A DNA stretch of 64,000 bases from assembly GCA_024364735.1 (NCBI GenBank), contig JAGFNQ010000300.1, positions 186,001 through 250,000 of the forward strand, written 5' to 3'. The notes beneath the pieces were generated by a model that had not been told where the DNA came from, did no database searches, and saw only the letters and a program-made list of their open reading frames with translations. Origin of the DNA: Boesenbergia rotunda. Its lineage: Eukaryota; Streptophyta; Magnoliopsida; Zingiberales; Zingiberaceae. A program made the translations under genes and the position numbers. This document shows, in pieces, positions 10,715 through 23,342 of the stretch (position 1 is its first letter; each line of letters opens with the position of its first letter).

Positions 10715-13009
10715 TCAGTCATCGATGTGTGAAGCATGGTGAATGCAGATGAACCACTGCCCGTCAATCCTCTCAAACACGTTCGTCGCAACCTGCTTTC
10801 CCCAGCTGCTTCCTTTCGTCTTCACGACCTCCATACATGTAACATACCCGACATCTCCACGAACATGCACCTCGACATTCTTCAGATCAATTTGAAGGGG
10901 AAAGTCATAGTCTGCATTGCACACGATTTCCCAGCTTCCCATCACCATGTCATGGCCAGATATCCTTCCTGCTCCAGGATGTATCACGTAGACGTGATCC
11001 CCTTTAGACCATATTGACCGCATAGACGCAAGATCGCCATTCCTGAAAGCTCGGTAGAATCTGGCATTCGCAGCAAAAACAGCAGCTTTGCTATCCTCGT
11101 GGAGAAGACGAAGGCGATCCCTGATTGTAGCGGCACGGGCATAGTCTTCATCTTCAATTGCTGATTCAGATCCCGTTGAAGTGTTTGCTCGTCCACAATG
11201 ATCTCCTCTGTGCTTTGGTTTCCTTCAGCATCTCCACTTACCACCCTAGTCAACATAAACGGATGCGATCGAGTAGTTTGAAATTGGAGCGCTGAAAAAG
11301 ATGGAGAGTTTTTCATGCTTAAAATAGAAACAAAAAAATATAAATTTTAGAAGGAACTTAAACTTTCCAGTTTGTAATCAGCCTCGTCCATGTTGTTAGC
11401 ATGGCTACCTACATAAACCCAACACCCAGGTATTTGTATACTTCTATTGCCTAGATGACGATATATGTTAAACAAATGCAAAGCAGCAACTCAGACCACT
11501 GAGAGGACAAATGGGAATCGGAATCATCAAATTCAAGAAAATGAAATGAAATCCTACAAACTAAAAGTTTAATATATGTATTTGGCATATTTGGACATGG
11601 AATCCTTAGCCTCATCGTGCTAATGGATAAGTGGAACAAATAGCACAGATGAATAAATTCAATTTGACAGGAAGAAGAAGTTGCATTGACTGACGCCATA
11701 AAACCAGCAATCTGATGTTGTTGGGTATCACATTCCGACAAATCTAGATGAAAAAGATGATGACTGTTATGTTAGAAAAATAAAACAAACATCAACCTAT
11801 TTCAAAATCCAATCATCTTGGAAATTATCATCTCTGTTGACTCCTTGTGTTATAGAATATATGGACTTGAACATCATAATACATCATTATAGAAAAGGGC
11901 CACATAGTTGTAGCCGATGGGAGTGCCAATTGTTAAATTTGATTGGATGATCACTAATGCTACATCATTAATAAAGATCTCAATCCATACATACAAATTC
12001 CTATTACTCGATTTCATCTGTGTGGTGAAAAACTTGGTTGGACAAACTTAGAGCCCAAACCCAACATGCGAAATTGAAACAGATTGAAATGGGTAGGATT
12101 TAAACCCAAAACAGTTACTCATACACCACACTTAACATGATTAGCTAGCCAACAACAATGACAATGATAGTGAGAAGTTAGACCTAACTATTTGGGGTGG
12201 CATCATAAAACACTATAGAAGGTCATACTAGTAGTGATATACAAATCTTTAAATCCCTCTTAATTGCAATAAGTTGGTTTTCTTTGGCGTGCAATGCACA
12301 TCACATCTTCATCTATAACAAATTCAACTTAGCCAATCATAGAATTTATTTTGTCATCATTCATCAGATACAAGTCATCTTAATCTATTTTCTTATATTT
12401 TATCATCTATTAGAGCAAATTTGAATTTGGATAAGTTTACTTGTTAGTCGTGGCTTTGAGTTCAAATAAATTAAGCAGCTCCTATGTTTGAGTCAATGCT
12501 AATCTTCGCAAAATTCACAACAATATATGACCTACCACTAAAGTTCATAAACTTTAAACCAGTTTTTCATTTTCCCTGCTACCATCCGTCAGTTATCCGC
12601 GAATGTAAAAAAAGTCTTAGCAAACATCTATCGTTAGTCTCCTTCCCAGAAAGTTGTTTTGAGTAAAGTTCTTCATACGCTATCCGACTCTTCCTAAACC
12701 CTAATTATGACACACCGCCCCCAATAAAAGTGTTCCCGTCATACTAATTTCATCGCCGAAACTTACTTAGATTCAATAAGATAGACGCGAAATCAAATAC
12801 TCAGAAACTTGATGGAATGGGAGAAAAATGGGAAGCCGAAGCACGCACCCGAGCGGCGGCGTTGGCCGTCGATTGGCTGGGACACGGCGAAACGGAGGTG
12901 GGGTCGGAGGCGGAGGCCTCCTCCGGCTGGAGGAGGAGGGTTCCGCCACTGCAGCAGGCGGAGGAAGCCCCCGGAAAGGAGCGGCAGCGGGCACGGAAGC
13001 CGACGCCAT
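10715..13009 (-). CDS. Plastid UVR-motif / NTF2-fold (SnoaL-like) protein, frameshifted
   Basis: The last exon (10715 to about 11291, acceptor TTTTCAG) encodes a UVR-like helix (AIEDEDYARAATIRDRLR) followed by a SnoaL/NTF2-like domain. The domain carries ANARFYRAFRNGD, HPGAGRISG, GDVGYVTCMEVV and VFERIDGQW, and the protein ends HHASHIDD. An upstream part in another frame (STEEIIVDEQTLQRDLNQ) should run straight into AIEDED, but the frames are offset by one base near 11161. A GC-rich candidate first exon lies at about 12810-13009: MASASVPAAAPFRG, rich in Ser, Pro and Arg, like a chloroplast transit peptide. An intron of about 1.5 kb separates the two parts, and their link is inferred. Similar Arabidopsis proteins are annotated only as NTF2-family; I know of no established biochemical role. 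The span holds no other supported gene. Confidence 0.65.
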
Positions 13010-13074
13010 CACCCTCCGACGAAGCAACGCCGGATCTGCTCCTCCTGATCGTCCGCGATTGTTGACCTAAAAGC

Positions 13075-14020
13075 GAGAGACGGAAGACTCGTTTGGTTAC
13101 AATACTCAGATATTATTAATTATAGAAATTATAACAAATAAACATAAATTTGATTTTATTAAAATGATTTTAATTAAATTAGTTAAAAAATAAATCATAT
13201 ATTTTGATATGACAAATACGATAAAGTATTTTTTTATTTTAAAATTTATCACTATTTTAATAATTAAAGTTGCACTTTTAATTTTTACTTAAAATAATTT
13301 AGATAATTTTCATAATGAGTCTAAGGGGTTTTTTTTTTTTTTTCATTTTGCTGCTAAAATACCTCCGGTTAATTACCAATTAAACCATTTAAATAGTAAT
13401 TTAGAATTTTATGTGGATAGGTAAAAAAAATTGTATAAATCATAAATTCAGGACTACACAATAATCGTGTCCAATAAAATATCAAATCTAAATATGCTTT
13501 TAATATTTTATGTACTTATACTCCGATTTATTTGTCGATAGATAGACTTCTCTTATCTGATTAATCTCTTATCCTCCTCTATAAATTTATAAATATCTAA
13601 ATAATAGATACTCGTGTGTCTCCAATATATATTTACAAAAGTATGATCAAGATGATCTTATCTATCTTTAATTGGAAGATGTCTTTGTTTCATCATCCAA
13701 ATCGTAATTGCATGACTAAATTAAATGTAACATTTCCATCGCACCTATATTTTCTTAGGGCCATTGTATCTAAAGAAATTATAAGCCTGGGCTAATTTTA
13801 TCATCTTGATCAAATCTATCGTCTGTGTAACATTCATTGATAACCTAACAACCGATAAGTTAAATCTTAAATATATAATAGGTGTTTGATCAATGAGAAA
13901 TCTAAGTGCATTATTGATTATCTTCCAAGTCTAATTTAGAAGAGAAAATAGATATATGTTTTTTTATAAGAAATAAAAATATTTAAGGGCACTTTAATAT
14001 TAATAAATACTTAAGGGTAT
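13075..14020. other. AT-rich intergenic region
   Basis: No gene or RNA is seen. The region has long A/T runs (for example a T tract near 13330) and no clear terminal repeats. Confidence 0.5.
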
Positions 14021-14029
14021 TTTGTAGTG

Positions 14030-14900
14030 TTTTGAAAATCGAACCGGACCGGCCGATCGGATCGGTTGAATCGGGAACCGGCCAGATTTCCGATCCGAGT
14101 TGACTCTGAAAACCGGCTACTCAAGAACCGGATACGAACCGTTTTGAACTGGGCGGGAACCGGTGAACCGGACAAACCGGAAAAATCGATCAAACCGGCT
14201 TGGTTTATTTTATTTTTCATTTTTTGATTTTTTTTCCCTTTTCTGTTTTGCTTTCTTACTTAAAATGAAAATTGAAAAATAAAATATCAAAAACCTAGTT
14301 TGCTTTCATCCAAAGTCCCAAACGAACAAATTTGCTGTTTGCTTGCAAGAGAGTCACCGTCGCTAGCCTCTCGCCACGTCACCCTGCCTCTACCAGCTTC
14401 GTCGCGCCGCCCTACCTCCGCTAGCCTCGCCCTGTCTTCAGCTTCATTGCGTCGTCGTACTGACATATGAAGGCAGCAATATATGACATATTTGGATGTG
14501 TAATTTTGTATGTGTTTTACTAGTGTCTTCTATTTAAGTGTTTATCGGTGAACAAATTGTATTGTGATATAGTTTTAACTTCTAATAAGATTTTTCAATT
14601 CGTATCTAGATTTCTTGAATCCAATGATTTTAAACTTGAATTTTTCTTTGAAACTACTTTTTTTTTTCAAGAATGCTGTACTGAATTGCTGACAAAAATA
14701 TATCACATGCTCGACCTAGTTGATCTAATATTGAAGAAAGTAGTTGGATAAGTTGTTAGTTTCATATATTTATATAAATACATGCTTTATTATATACCGA
14801 TTATATCCTGATCCCCCGGTTAAATCGGTTGAACCTCTGAACTCTTACTCCGACCGGTTCGATGTCCGGTCCGATTCTCAGAACCTTGGTTTTAACTATT
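14030..14900. mobile_element. Probable non-autonomous DNA transposon with CCGG-rich ends
   Basis: The left end (GAAAATCGAACCGGACCGG near 14033) and the right end (near 14860-14890, reverse complement GAGAATCGGACCGGACATCG) are imperfect inverted repeats. Both flanks are packed with AACCGG and CCGGTT words. The interior holds a GC-rich block (14350-14460) and AT-rich DNA with one short open frame (14548-14751) that I do not recognise. No transposase domain is visible. The superfamily is uncertain (hAT-like is possible). Confidence 0.5.
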
Positions 14901-15369
14901 TTGATAAGAATATGCTTAGTTAGGGGACATTTCCAAAATTGTCCAAACAGTTTATTTATTATTTATTTTCACACAGCCTTTTTCTTAATATTAAAAAAAT
15001 ACACGCCAATCACGCAGCCGCCGAGACAGGCTACACCAACTCCTCTCTTTTCCACTCTTCAGGATCGCCTCTGCTTGTGCACTGCTCGGCTTCCCCTCCT
15101 CTTCCATCGATCACGAGAGAAGAACCAGCACGAAATTGCTTATCTCTGTCTACTTCCTTTCAATCAGTTACTCCTCGCATTATTCCTCGCTTAATCGACT
15201 CTTCGGGGATTTATGGCTGTTTTGTGGTGCAGGAATTTTAATCGTTTGTTTGTTCTTTCTTTTTTGACTCTAGAAAATCCCAGATTTTGCCTTCTTCTCC
15301 AGCTCGGGTAGTTGGATCTGGAGATTGGAGTGGTTATCTACAGTTAAGGTTGTCGGAATCATCCGGACG

Positions 15370-18300
15370 ATGAAGGAGAAGCGCGTGTTGGAGTCCGACG
15401 GCGGCGATTTCTTGCATCCAGAGCCTAAAAGGAATAAGACTCCTGCCCTTGCTAGGTAGAGGAATCTCTTAAACGCTATGTGGTTGTTGTTATGTTGTTC
15501 TGAGTTTGGTTGCATTTATGGGAGTTGATCGCTTGATTGATTAGCTTGTTGAACTCCAGTTCTTCTATGTTTGGCTTGCGTACATGGAAGAGAGGAAAAT
15601 ATAGAGTACTAGAGCGATAAATATCTGGTACTTGGGGTTGTGAATAAATGATACTAGAGTGAGTGAGCTACTGGTTTGAAATTGAGCGTATGGGTAACTG
15701 GTCGTTCTCTATATATGGTAAAAAAAAAGTGATCTTGAACATGGAATTGTGATACTCAGTTTTAATTTCGAGTAGGTTTAAAAGCAAGAATTTCTTATTG
15801 TTTTATGAATACATAGGGATGGTTTCCATTGCCCATAATAAAAAAGCTTTAAAGACATTAATCTGTTTAGACAATTATTATTTGTTTAGGTTGGTGCAAT
15901 AACTGATCATCTTCAAGAGAAAACATGTGACATCGAGGAAGGGACATACCCTAGCTGTCATTCATGAAAAACTACTTATTTGTTTTGTCATATTGCTCAA
16001 AACACAGTGTTATTTAGTTCAAAACTTAAGAGTTTATTTGTTTGTGTATATGTGCCGATCCCACCTAGTGGGATAAGGTTTGGTTGTTGTTGTATTTGTT
16101 TGTGTATATGTGGTTGGGTTATGGAAGGCTAGAGGTACTACAGTTTTTGGTCATGCACTATATATCTTAAATTCATGTTATCGGTCAGGTTAATGTCCAC
16201 TTGGATTTCCTTCTTTGTATTATATGTGTCTTCTAAATGAAATCACGCATGTTGTGGTTGAGTGAGATCAATCAGTAACATACATTTTAATTAATAATTT
16301 TGACAAATTTAAAATCATCTTGTTACAGAATATACCAAGTGTTTGTTGCAAGTCATAAGAGACGTCTGTCAAATTGAGCAATCATGCAGAACCTAATTTT
16401 TATATTGGGAATAACAAATGAATTTCTTTTTGTATTGTTCTCTTTTTTATAGTATTTTCCATAACTCAGAACAAACTCCTATCGAATTCAACTATGGTGG
16501 AAATTACTAATTCTTGATTGGGAATAATAATCAAACTTCTTCTTGAATCTCTTTCCCTTCTAGGTCTATCCATTTTTTTATTCATTATGAGGGATATCAG
16601 CCTCATTCATTTGTATATCTTTCTTGAGTTGGCAACACTTTTTCATAGTTGTTTGCTCTTCGACTTTTATCATTGCGGTGATGGAAATATTTTTGTTGTC
16701 CATGAGCCACTTGCACGACTTCCTTTTGTTTTCTAATATATCTCATAATAGGAGTTCTATTTGCATAAACTTTAGGATTTCACTGAAAGCTATGCATTGA
16801 AGCAATAGATCAGGGAGTCCTGGCTGCCACTTTAAAATCTATTTTAGTTATTTGAAGTTTTCAAAATCAGAGAAAATTTACTAGTTTCTGTTGATTTAAT
16901 GATTATCATATGTTGAATAAGGATTGTTTAGCAAACTAATAATTCATTTTTGTATTTTTTTTCGAGAACCACGAGTTTCTTTGATCTTCAACTTGTGTGA
17001 TGTATCACTTATTTCTGGGTAAACGACCGTACATTTTTACCTGGTGTTTCCTTTTTTTCTTTTTTTTTAAAAGAAAAAGGAAATTGTAATCTAGCTCTAA
17101 TCTTGTCTGTCACTCATTTTATCAAGTATGATTTCTGATGTTTTTACCTTCTTGAAGTATATGAATACTTAAACTCTTCGTCTATTTTTATTGGCATATT
17201 GTCTCTGCAGTGTGGTTATTGAAGCTCTGAAGGTAAACAGTTTGCAAAAACTTTGTTCTTCATTGGAACCAATCCTTCGAAGAATTGTAAGTTATACACT
17301 TCTATTATATTAACTTTTGGCATTTTTAAAAGAAATCGTGCATTATTTTCGAGCTTCTAAATTCTGAATTTGGAATAGTGAAAGGCAAAAGCAATAATTT
17401 AGGTCGGGTTTATGCTTTTTTAATCTCCATTCTCCATGGTAGCAAAAGACATTTTTTTAACACTGAAACACACAATAACTTTATTCAAAATTTTCCCATC
17501 CTCTCACGTTATCCTGTAACAAGGGATTGATTGCAAAAAATAGCATATGCCAAAAAGGCACACAATTAACTGTATTGAAGTTTTTTACTATCCTTGCATG
17601 TCCTCAAGTAACAAGGGAATGATTGCCAAAAAAGCACATGCTTTATATATTATACCTTGTTTAATGTCTACGGTCCTCATCTTCTTAAGTTTTGATTGAT
17701 TTGGTTTGTTAGCGTTGCCTTTTTTGTTGGTGAAAATTAATCATAACCAGCAGTAGTCTATCAAGCTTAGCCAACCAGTATCATTATATATTATGCATTT
17801 TTCTTGTTTGTTTGCGATTTACATTTATCCTCCTATTTTCTATTTAAATGTAGGTTAGTGAGGAAGTTGAAAGAGCATTGGTGAAACTTGGACCTGCAAG
17901 AATTGGGGGCAGGTACACAGTTATGAGACCTGCTACGTTTATCACATAGATGACTAAGTTTTTTTTTTTCTTCAAGATTTGTGGTTTGATACATCACTCT
18001 TCAAGCGAGCGTATATTTCTGCTAGATGCTATTTTTGACACCACTCCACCGATTATAATAGAGTGGTTTCACCATTTTTTTCAATGATTCGGTATCCTTG
18101 TTTGCCAATGGAAGGTTTTATTCACTTCAATCACTTTAAAAAGCTTCTGACTTGCTTTGATTAATATTTGATCTTATATATGCATCATATTTTGATGGAT
18201 TTTTTGACCTAAGATCAACATGTAGGTTCGCCATTTTTTTCTTCTTGTTTTATACTGACTAAAACGGACTTCATCTCGATGCACACTACACAAAGGACCT

Positions 18301-20505
18301 TAAGTTTTTGGTTCCTTTTGTTTATTTTATTTGAAAATTGTATAATCTACAACACTAATCTGAGACCAATAATCTATATTTGAATGACCTACTTAAGATT
18401 TGTGTTATGAAATTGTGCATTATTCAATTGGTTACAAGCAAAAGCCTTTTTATGTGCAAACTTGAAATGCTTGGATTATAGGACTTCTCCGAAACGCATT
18501 GAAGGGCCCAGTGGAAGAAAGCTGCAGTTGCATTTCAGATCGACATTGTCCATGCCGCTTTTTACTGGTGGTAAAGTAGAAGGGGAACAAGGTGCTGCGA
18601 TTCACGTTGTTTTGCTAGATGCAAGCACTGGTCATATTGTGACGTTGGGGCCTGAGTCATCTGCAAAACTAGATGTTGTTGTACTCGAGGGTGATTTCAA
18701 CAATGAAGACGATGATGACTGGACCGAAGAAGAGTTTGAAAGTCATATAGTCAAGGAGCGCGAAGGTAAAAGGCCAATTTTGACCGGAGATTTACAGATA
18801 TCACTGAAGGAAGGTTTAGGAACACTCGGAGAGCTTACATTTACCGATAACTCTAGCTGGATAAGAAGCAGGAAGTTCAGACTCGGGCTAAAAACCTCGT
18901 CAGGTTTTTTGGAGGGTATACGTATTCGTGAGGCTAAAACCGAAGCATTCACAGTCAAAGATCATAGAGGAGAATGTATGTCGCTTCATACTCATTAGCT
19001 AGTTTTGCCCTCCTTTGTTTGCTATAGGATTTTGCCTATGTTACAGTATACAAGAAACATTATCCTCCTTCATGGAAGGATGATGTTTGGAGATTGGAAA
19101 AGATCGGCAAGGATGGGTCATTCCACAAGAAGTTGAACAATAATCAGATCTTCACCGTCGAAGATTTTCTTCGGCTTTATGTCAGGGATCCACAAAAATT
19201 AAGAAGTGTATGATTTCTTTTCATCTCCTTTGCCTCACATTCATTGGATTTTTGCTTGTAACTTTCTCGTGTTTTTTCGACATCAAAACATCTGCAGATC
19301 CTTGGAGGTGGCATGTCAAATAAAATGTGGGAAAGCCTGATTGAGCACGCGAAAACTTGTCTCCTAAGCGGAAAGTATTATGTTTACTATTCCGATGACA
19401 CGAGAGACATCGGTGCAATCTTCAATCATATTTACGAGTTGAGTGGCTTGGTTGCTGGAGGGCAGTTCTGTTCAGCTGAATCCTTGACAGATAGTCAAAA
19501 GGTATGTGTCATCGAGGAGAGAATGAACTCACAAATTTACATATGGGGCTAACTGACAAAATATTCTGCATCGATCTGGTTAATTGTAGGTGTTTGCAGA
19601 TGCTCTTGTTAAACAAGCATACGAGAATTGGTCCTATGTAGTAGAATACGACGGCAAAGCTCTTATAGGCTCCAAGGCAATCAAGAAGACAATGACCACT
19701 CGCAGTGAAGCTTCAGCATATGACCAGCAAACCTCACAACAACATTTGTCAGTTTCAGAACCTACAATCCAAACTTCGGTCGACACTGGATTAGCTGCTC
19801 GAGGTAAGATTATCTCTGCTTCATCCTAACCTTACTCCATTGTTTGTGACTGAATGTGTTTGACAACACTTTGATTGCTTCTACTTGTATATTTCGTTCG
19901 ATACTACTAGTTGCAATTGCATATGGAAACTACTTGTGAATTTGACTTGTCTTATTTTTGCGTTTGTCGCAGGAGAAACAAGTAATAGTCGATATGATAA
20001 TAATCACCAAATGACCAGCCAGTTGGATTATGAAACTACTTTGTCCCAGCAAAATCCCTTCAGTGGTTCTGCAATAGCTCAAGATTCTCGAAATGATTCC
20101 ATCAGTCTCGCCTTGGCCCCGCCACAATATTCAAACATGGGATTTCAGCTGGACGACTGGTCGTACCAACGACAGAACAACGGTGCCACTGCCGATGACT
20201 TCCTCACAGAGGAAGAGATCCGCGTAAGGAGCCACGAGATTCTGGAACATGAAGATATGCAATTGCTCCTCCGACATCTGAGCACGGCAGGAGCTTCAAG
20301 TAACATTCCAGACGATGGATATGGGTATCTGCCATACATTCCTTCTCCGATCCCGACCTTCAACTTCAATGAGGAGCAAACCCGCTCGTCGGGGAAAGCC
20401 GTCGTCGGGTGGCTCAAGATCAAGGCAGCAATGAGGTGGGGCATATTTATCAGGAAACAGGTTGCTGAGAAAAGGAAAGCTCAGCTCGTCGAGCTGGATG
20501 ATTAA
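15370..20505 (+). CDS. CBP60 calmodulin-binding transcription factor
   Basis: Eight exons join without a frame break to 608 residues: 15370-15455, 17211-17286, 17854-17912, 18482-18975, 19047-19207, 19298-19501, 19590-19803 and 19973-20505. All junctions are GT-AG. The start gives MKEKRVLESDGGDF. The conserved CBP60 core begins VVIEALKVNSLQKLCSSLEP and continues through SPKRIEGPSGRKLQLHF, LFTGGKVEGEQGA and LYKKHYPPSWKDDVWRLEKI to SYVVEYDGKALIGSK. The C-terminal calmodulin-binding helix is present (GWLKIKAAMRWGIFIRK). A retained C-terminal site of this kind is characteristic of CBP60A-F rather than SARD1 or CBP60g. The family acts in the nucleus, coupling calcium to salicylate-related and growth genes. 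Length and domain order are normal for the family. Intron 1 (1.76 kb) carries a small retroelement insertion at 16055-16092. The exact paralogue is not assigned. Confidence 0.95.
16035..16112 (+). mobile_element. 5'-truncated SINE/LINE-type insertion with 20-bp target duplication
   Basis: A 38-bp insert (16055-16092) begins CCGATCCCACCTAGTGGG, continues GATAAGG and ends in TTG repeats. It is flanked by perfect 20-bp direct copies of TATTTGTTTGTGTATATGTG at 16035-16054 and 16093-16112. The long duplication and simple-repeat tail fit target-primed reverse transcription. The insert resembles the 3' ends of plant SINE/LINE elements that finish in (TTG)n. It lies inside CBP60 intron 1. Confidence 0.8.
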
Positions 20506-20509
20506 CGAT

Positions 20510-21086
20510 TCTGCTCGTCCAATTGTGAGCCTCTTCCTAAGAAGATAGACTCTGCTAGGAAGCAGTAGTTGGCTTGCCTTGATATATGATCTGTACAGTA
20601 ACGTTTTATTGTCTAAGGTCTATTATCGACTGCTTGATGTTGATCTGAGCCCAGTGGATGATCCACTGTAAAGGCTTTGCAAGAGTCATCATCAATAAAT
20701 TGTAATTGTTATTATAATTGACCATAACAATAAATTTTTATTTTAAGTGATCAATTCACCATGAAACATAGTTGATATCTCCGAGTTGTCTGGGCCCAGA
20801 TAAGATATGGATTATGTCTCCCCTTTCCTATTATTTCTTTTCCACCTGTTATGATTTGTATTTGTATTTTACTATGGAACTGACGATACTCTATCGCTCC
20901 AGGCAAATGATATCGCTTTTTACTTGAAGTAATTCTATGATTTCATTTCCATCTTCTATGATTTTTATAGTTATTTGTCCTTGGCTATACAAATGGACGG
21001 TCTCCTTTACTATTTTTATTTTTTTATAATTTAAATATCTAAATTATTACCGAATTAATTAGGGAGATAAATCATATTCTCTGATT
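20510..21086. other. CBP60 3' UTR and spacer
   Basis: The first 200 bases or so are the likely 3' UTR, with AATAAA-like signals near 20695 and 20729. No further gene is seen before the transposon at 21090. Confidence 0.5.
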
Positions 21087-21855
21087 TTAGGCTACGTTTG
21101 GTAGGGGATAATGTAATCCGGTCTGTAATGTAATCAAGTTTATAATTTAATGTAATGTAATCTTGATTACATTGTTATGTTTGGTAATAAGTTGTATGTA
21201 ATCTTTGATAACCATTACAAGTTGGATTCTTTTGTTTGGTGAGGGGCAATCCATCCTCTAATGTAATCAAGATTGACGACCAACGACCGTCGTCGGGCGG
21301 TCGGTGACCATTGACCGGCGGCAGGCGGCGGTGGTCGCCGGCGGCCGGCGACCGGCGGGCAACCAGCGGCCGACGGCCGGCGGTGGTCGCCGGCGGCCGA
21401 CGGTGGTCGCCGACGACCGGCCAGCGGTGGTCGCCGGCGGCAGGCCGGCGACCGGGCGTCGGCGGCCGCTGGCTGTCGCCGGCGGCCAGCCGGATGTGGT
21501 CGCCGGCGGCCGGCCGGATGTGGTCGCCGGCTGCCGGCCGGCCGGATGTGGTCGCCGGCGGCCGGCCGGCGGTGGTCGCCGGCGGCCGGCCGGCGGCGGT
21601 CGGCTAGCGGCGACCAACGACTGTCACCGCCCGACTAACGTCTGTCGTCGCCCGACCGACGACTTTCCAAGCTGTAATGTAATCCAGATTACGGAGGTTT
21701 TGGTTTGTAATCCAGATTACAAATCATCAATCTCTTTTGTAATCGAGATTACATTACATTACAATCTTAAAGTGATTCCAAACAAAGGAATCCAACTTGT
21801 AATGTAATCTCGATTACATTATAGGGTGGATTACACCCTACCAAACGTAGCCTTA
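21087..21855. mobile_element. PIF/Harbinger-like non-autonomous element carrying a GC-rich satellite
   Basis: Perfect 17-bp terminal inverted repeats (GGCTACGTTTGGTAGGG and its reverse complement) bound 21090-21852. Both sides are flanked by the trinucleotide TTA (21087-21089 and 21853-21855), the target duplication typical of PIF/Harbinger and Tourist elements. The subterminal parts contain many TGTAATCnnGATTACA words in both orientations. The middle (about 21300-21610) is a very GC-rich tandem repeat built on GGTCGCCGGCGGCCGGCCGG. There is no transposase. The long open frames on both strands of the GC-rich block come from the repeat and are not genes. Confidence 0.9.
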
Positions 21856-22153
21856 ATCCATCAAATAAATCTAAAAGTATAAGCGGTTCCACTACAATGA
21901 TTTACACCCTATATGAAAAGAGATGAAATTCAGGAAATATTTGATAGAGCTTTTACTTCTTGAAAAGTGATTTTATAAAGATTATCTCGAAATTAGTGAG
22001 AAGCTAAAGCATAATGTGTTTGAAAATAAAAATTAAAAATTGATATAAGATAAAATTTAAGTGTTTGATGAATAATTATTTCCAAACTTAATTTTTATTT
22101 AAATAACAATAATATCTTTAAACTATATAAATTAATTTTTTTCAATAAGCTCT

Positions 22154-22395
22154 GATACACTCAGTGAAAAAATTTAATGTAATTATCAGTAAAAAACTCA
22201 ATGAAATACACAGTGAATGACGTGACACTTTACATGCACACGTCCGATTATCGCTCGGATACCATCGGTGGCCTTCTACCGCCGCCCCGAATCAAACTAT
22301 ACCCTAGGGGTACGGTGAACCCGTCGGAGATCGCTGCATGCAAAGTGTCACGTTATATATTAAGCTTTTCCTTGAGATTTTTCACTGAGTATATC
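22154..22395. mobile_element. MITE family B, copy 1
   Basis: The outer inverted ends are GATACACTCAGTGAAAAA and, read in reverse complement, GATATACTCAGTGAAAAA. An inner inverted pair (CGTGACACTTTACATGCA and its match near 22340) frames a GC-rich core containing CGGTGAACCCGTCGGAG. Related copies lie at 35668-35882 (opposite orientation) and 54246-54462. Confidence 0.8.
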
Positions 22396-23342
22396 ATTTC
22401 CCTTTTTCAATTATCTAAATATAATTGTGATACACCGTCAATAAAATTTTATATATTTATTATTATATTTTAAATATTATATCAAAATTAATTTTTTTAA
22501 TAATGTATAAGTTTTAAAATATATAAAATTAATAAAAAAAATATAAAAAAGACAAAATTTATAAAAATATGTATGAAAATTCTGAATATATAAATTATAT
22601 AAAAATATAAAATTTTATTTAAAGTATGACAATAATTATATAAAATGATAAATTTATTAAGGGTATAAATGCCAACTTTTAATTCTAGACCATGAGTAAA
22701 AAAGCAAAAGAAAAAAAAAATCAAATTTTTGCTTTCAACTTTTGACTAAAAGTTGCAAAAGTTAAAATAGAATTTGACATTTACAAATACTCAAAAGTAT
22801 TTCTGTGTAGCTAGAATCTAAAAGCAGCTAACAAAAACTCTCCCAAACACTCATTCAATTTATTTTGGAATTAAAATTCAATTTTATACTTTGGAAAATA
22901 AATTTAAAATGGAGTTGAATTCCAATTCCATACAAATCTTACAAAGTTAATCAGACCTAGAGAGGTTTGATTTGGATAGACAATTCACTTGAAAAAATAA
23001 AATTACTTAATAGTCCTAGTATAAATTACAATTTCTTCCATACCTTTTCAAAATCAAGTATAAAACGATAAAAATATAAAAATTGAATAATGATAAAATG
23101 ATAAAAATATAAAAATTAGCTTTTCAAAATCAATATCTTTAAACTATATAATTTTTTTTTTAAAAAAAGAAATATAGAAATTAATTTTAATGAAATAAAT
23201 GAGCGAATTGGAAAAATGTATTTTTTCAGAAAATTACTGGAGTACGGGCGCACGGGCGCACGGCCGTCCTCTCGCGACTCCCAGCGGCTGGTATTCGCCT
23301 CCGCTTCCGTACACTCGATGAAGTCCTCCTTTACCTTGTGCC
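22396..23342. other. Very AT-rich intergenic region
   Basis: No supported gene. Poly-A/T rich from 22400 to 23215. Composition changes abruptly to GC-rich at about 23240, in the PPR gene leader. Confidence 0.5.

Noticed and set aside
12809..13070. Plus-strand Arg/Gly-rich open frames
   Set aside because: They are opposite-strand shadows of the more plausible transit-peptide-like exon on the minus strand.
21267..21807. Three long open frames rich in Gly, Arg and Pro on both strands
   Set aside because: They arise from the GC-rich tandem repeat inside the Harbinger-like element; stop codons are rare there by composition.
22201..22473. 90-codon open frame within MITE B copy 1
   Set aside because: The frame is mostly MITE core and terminal repeats, with no protein resemblance and no conservation as coding sequence in the other copies.
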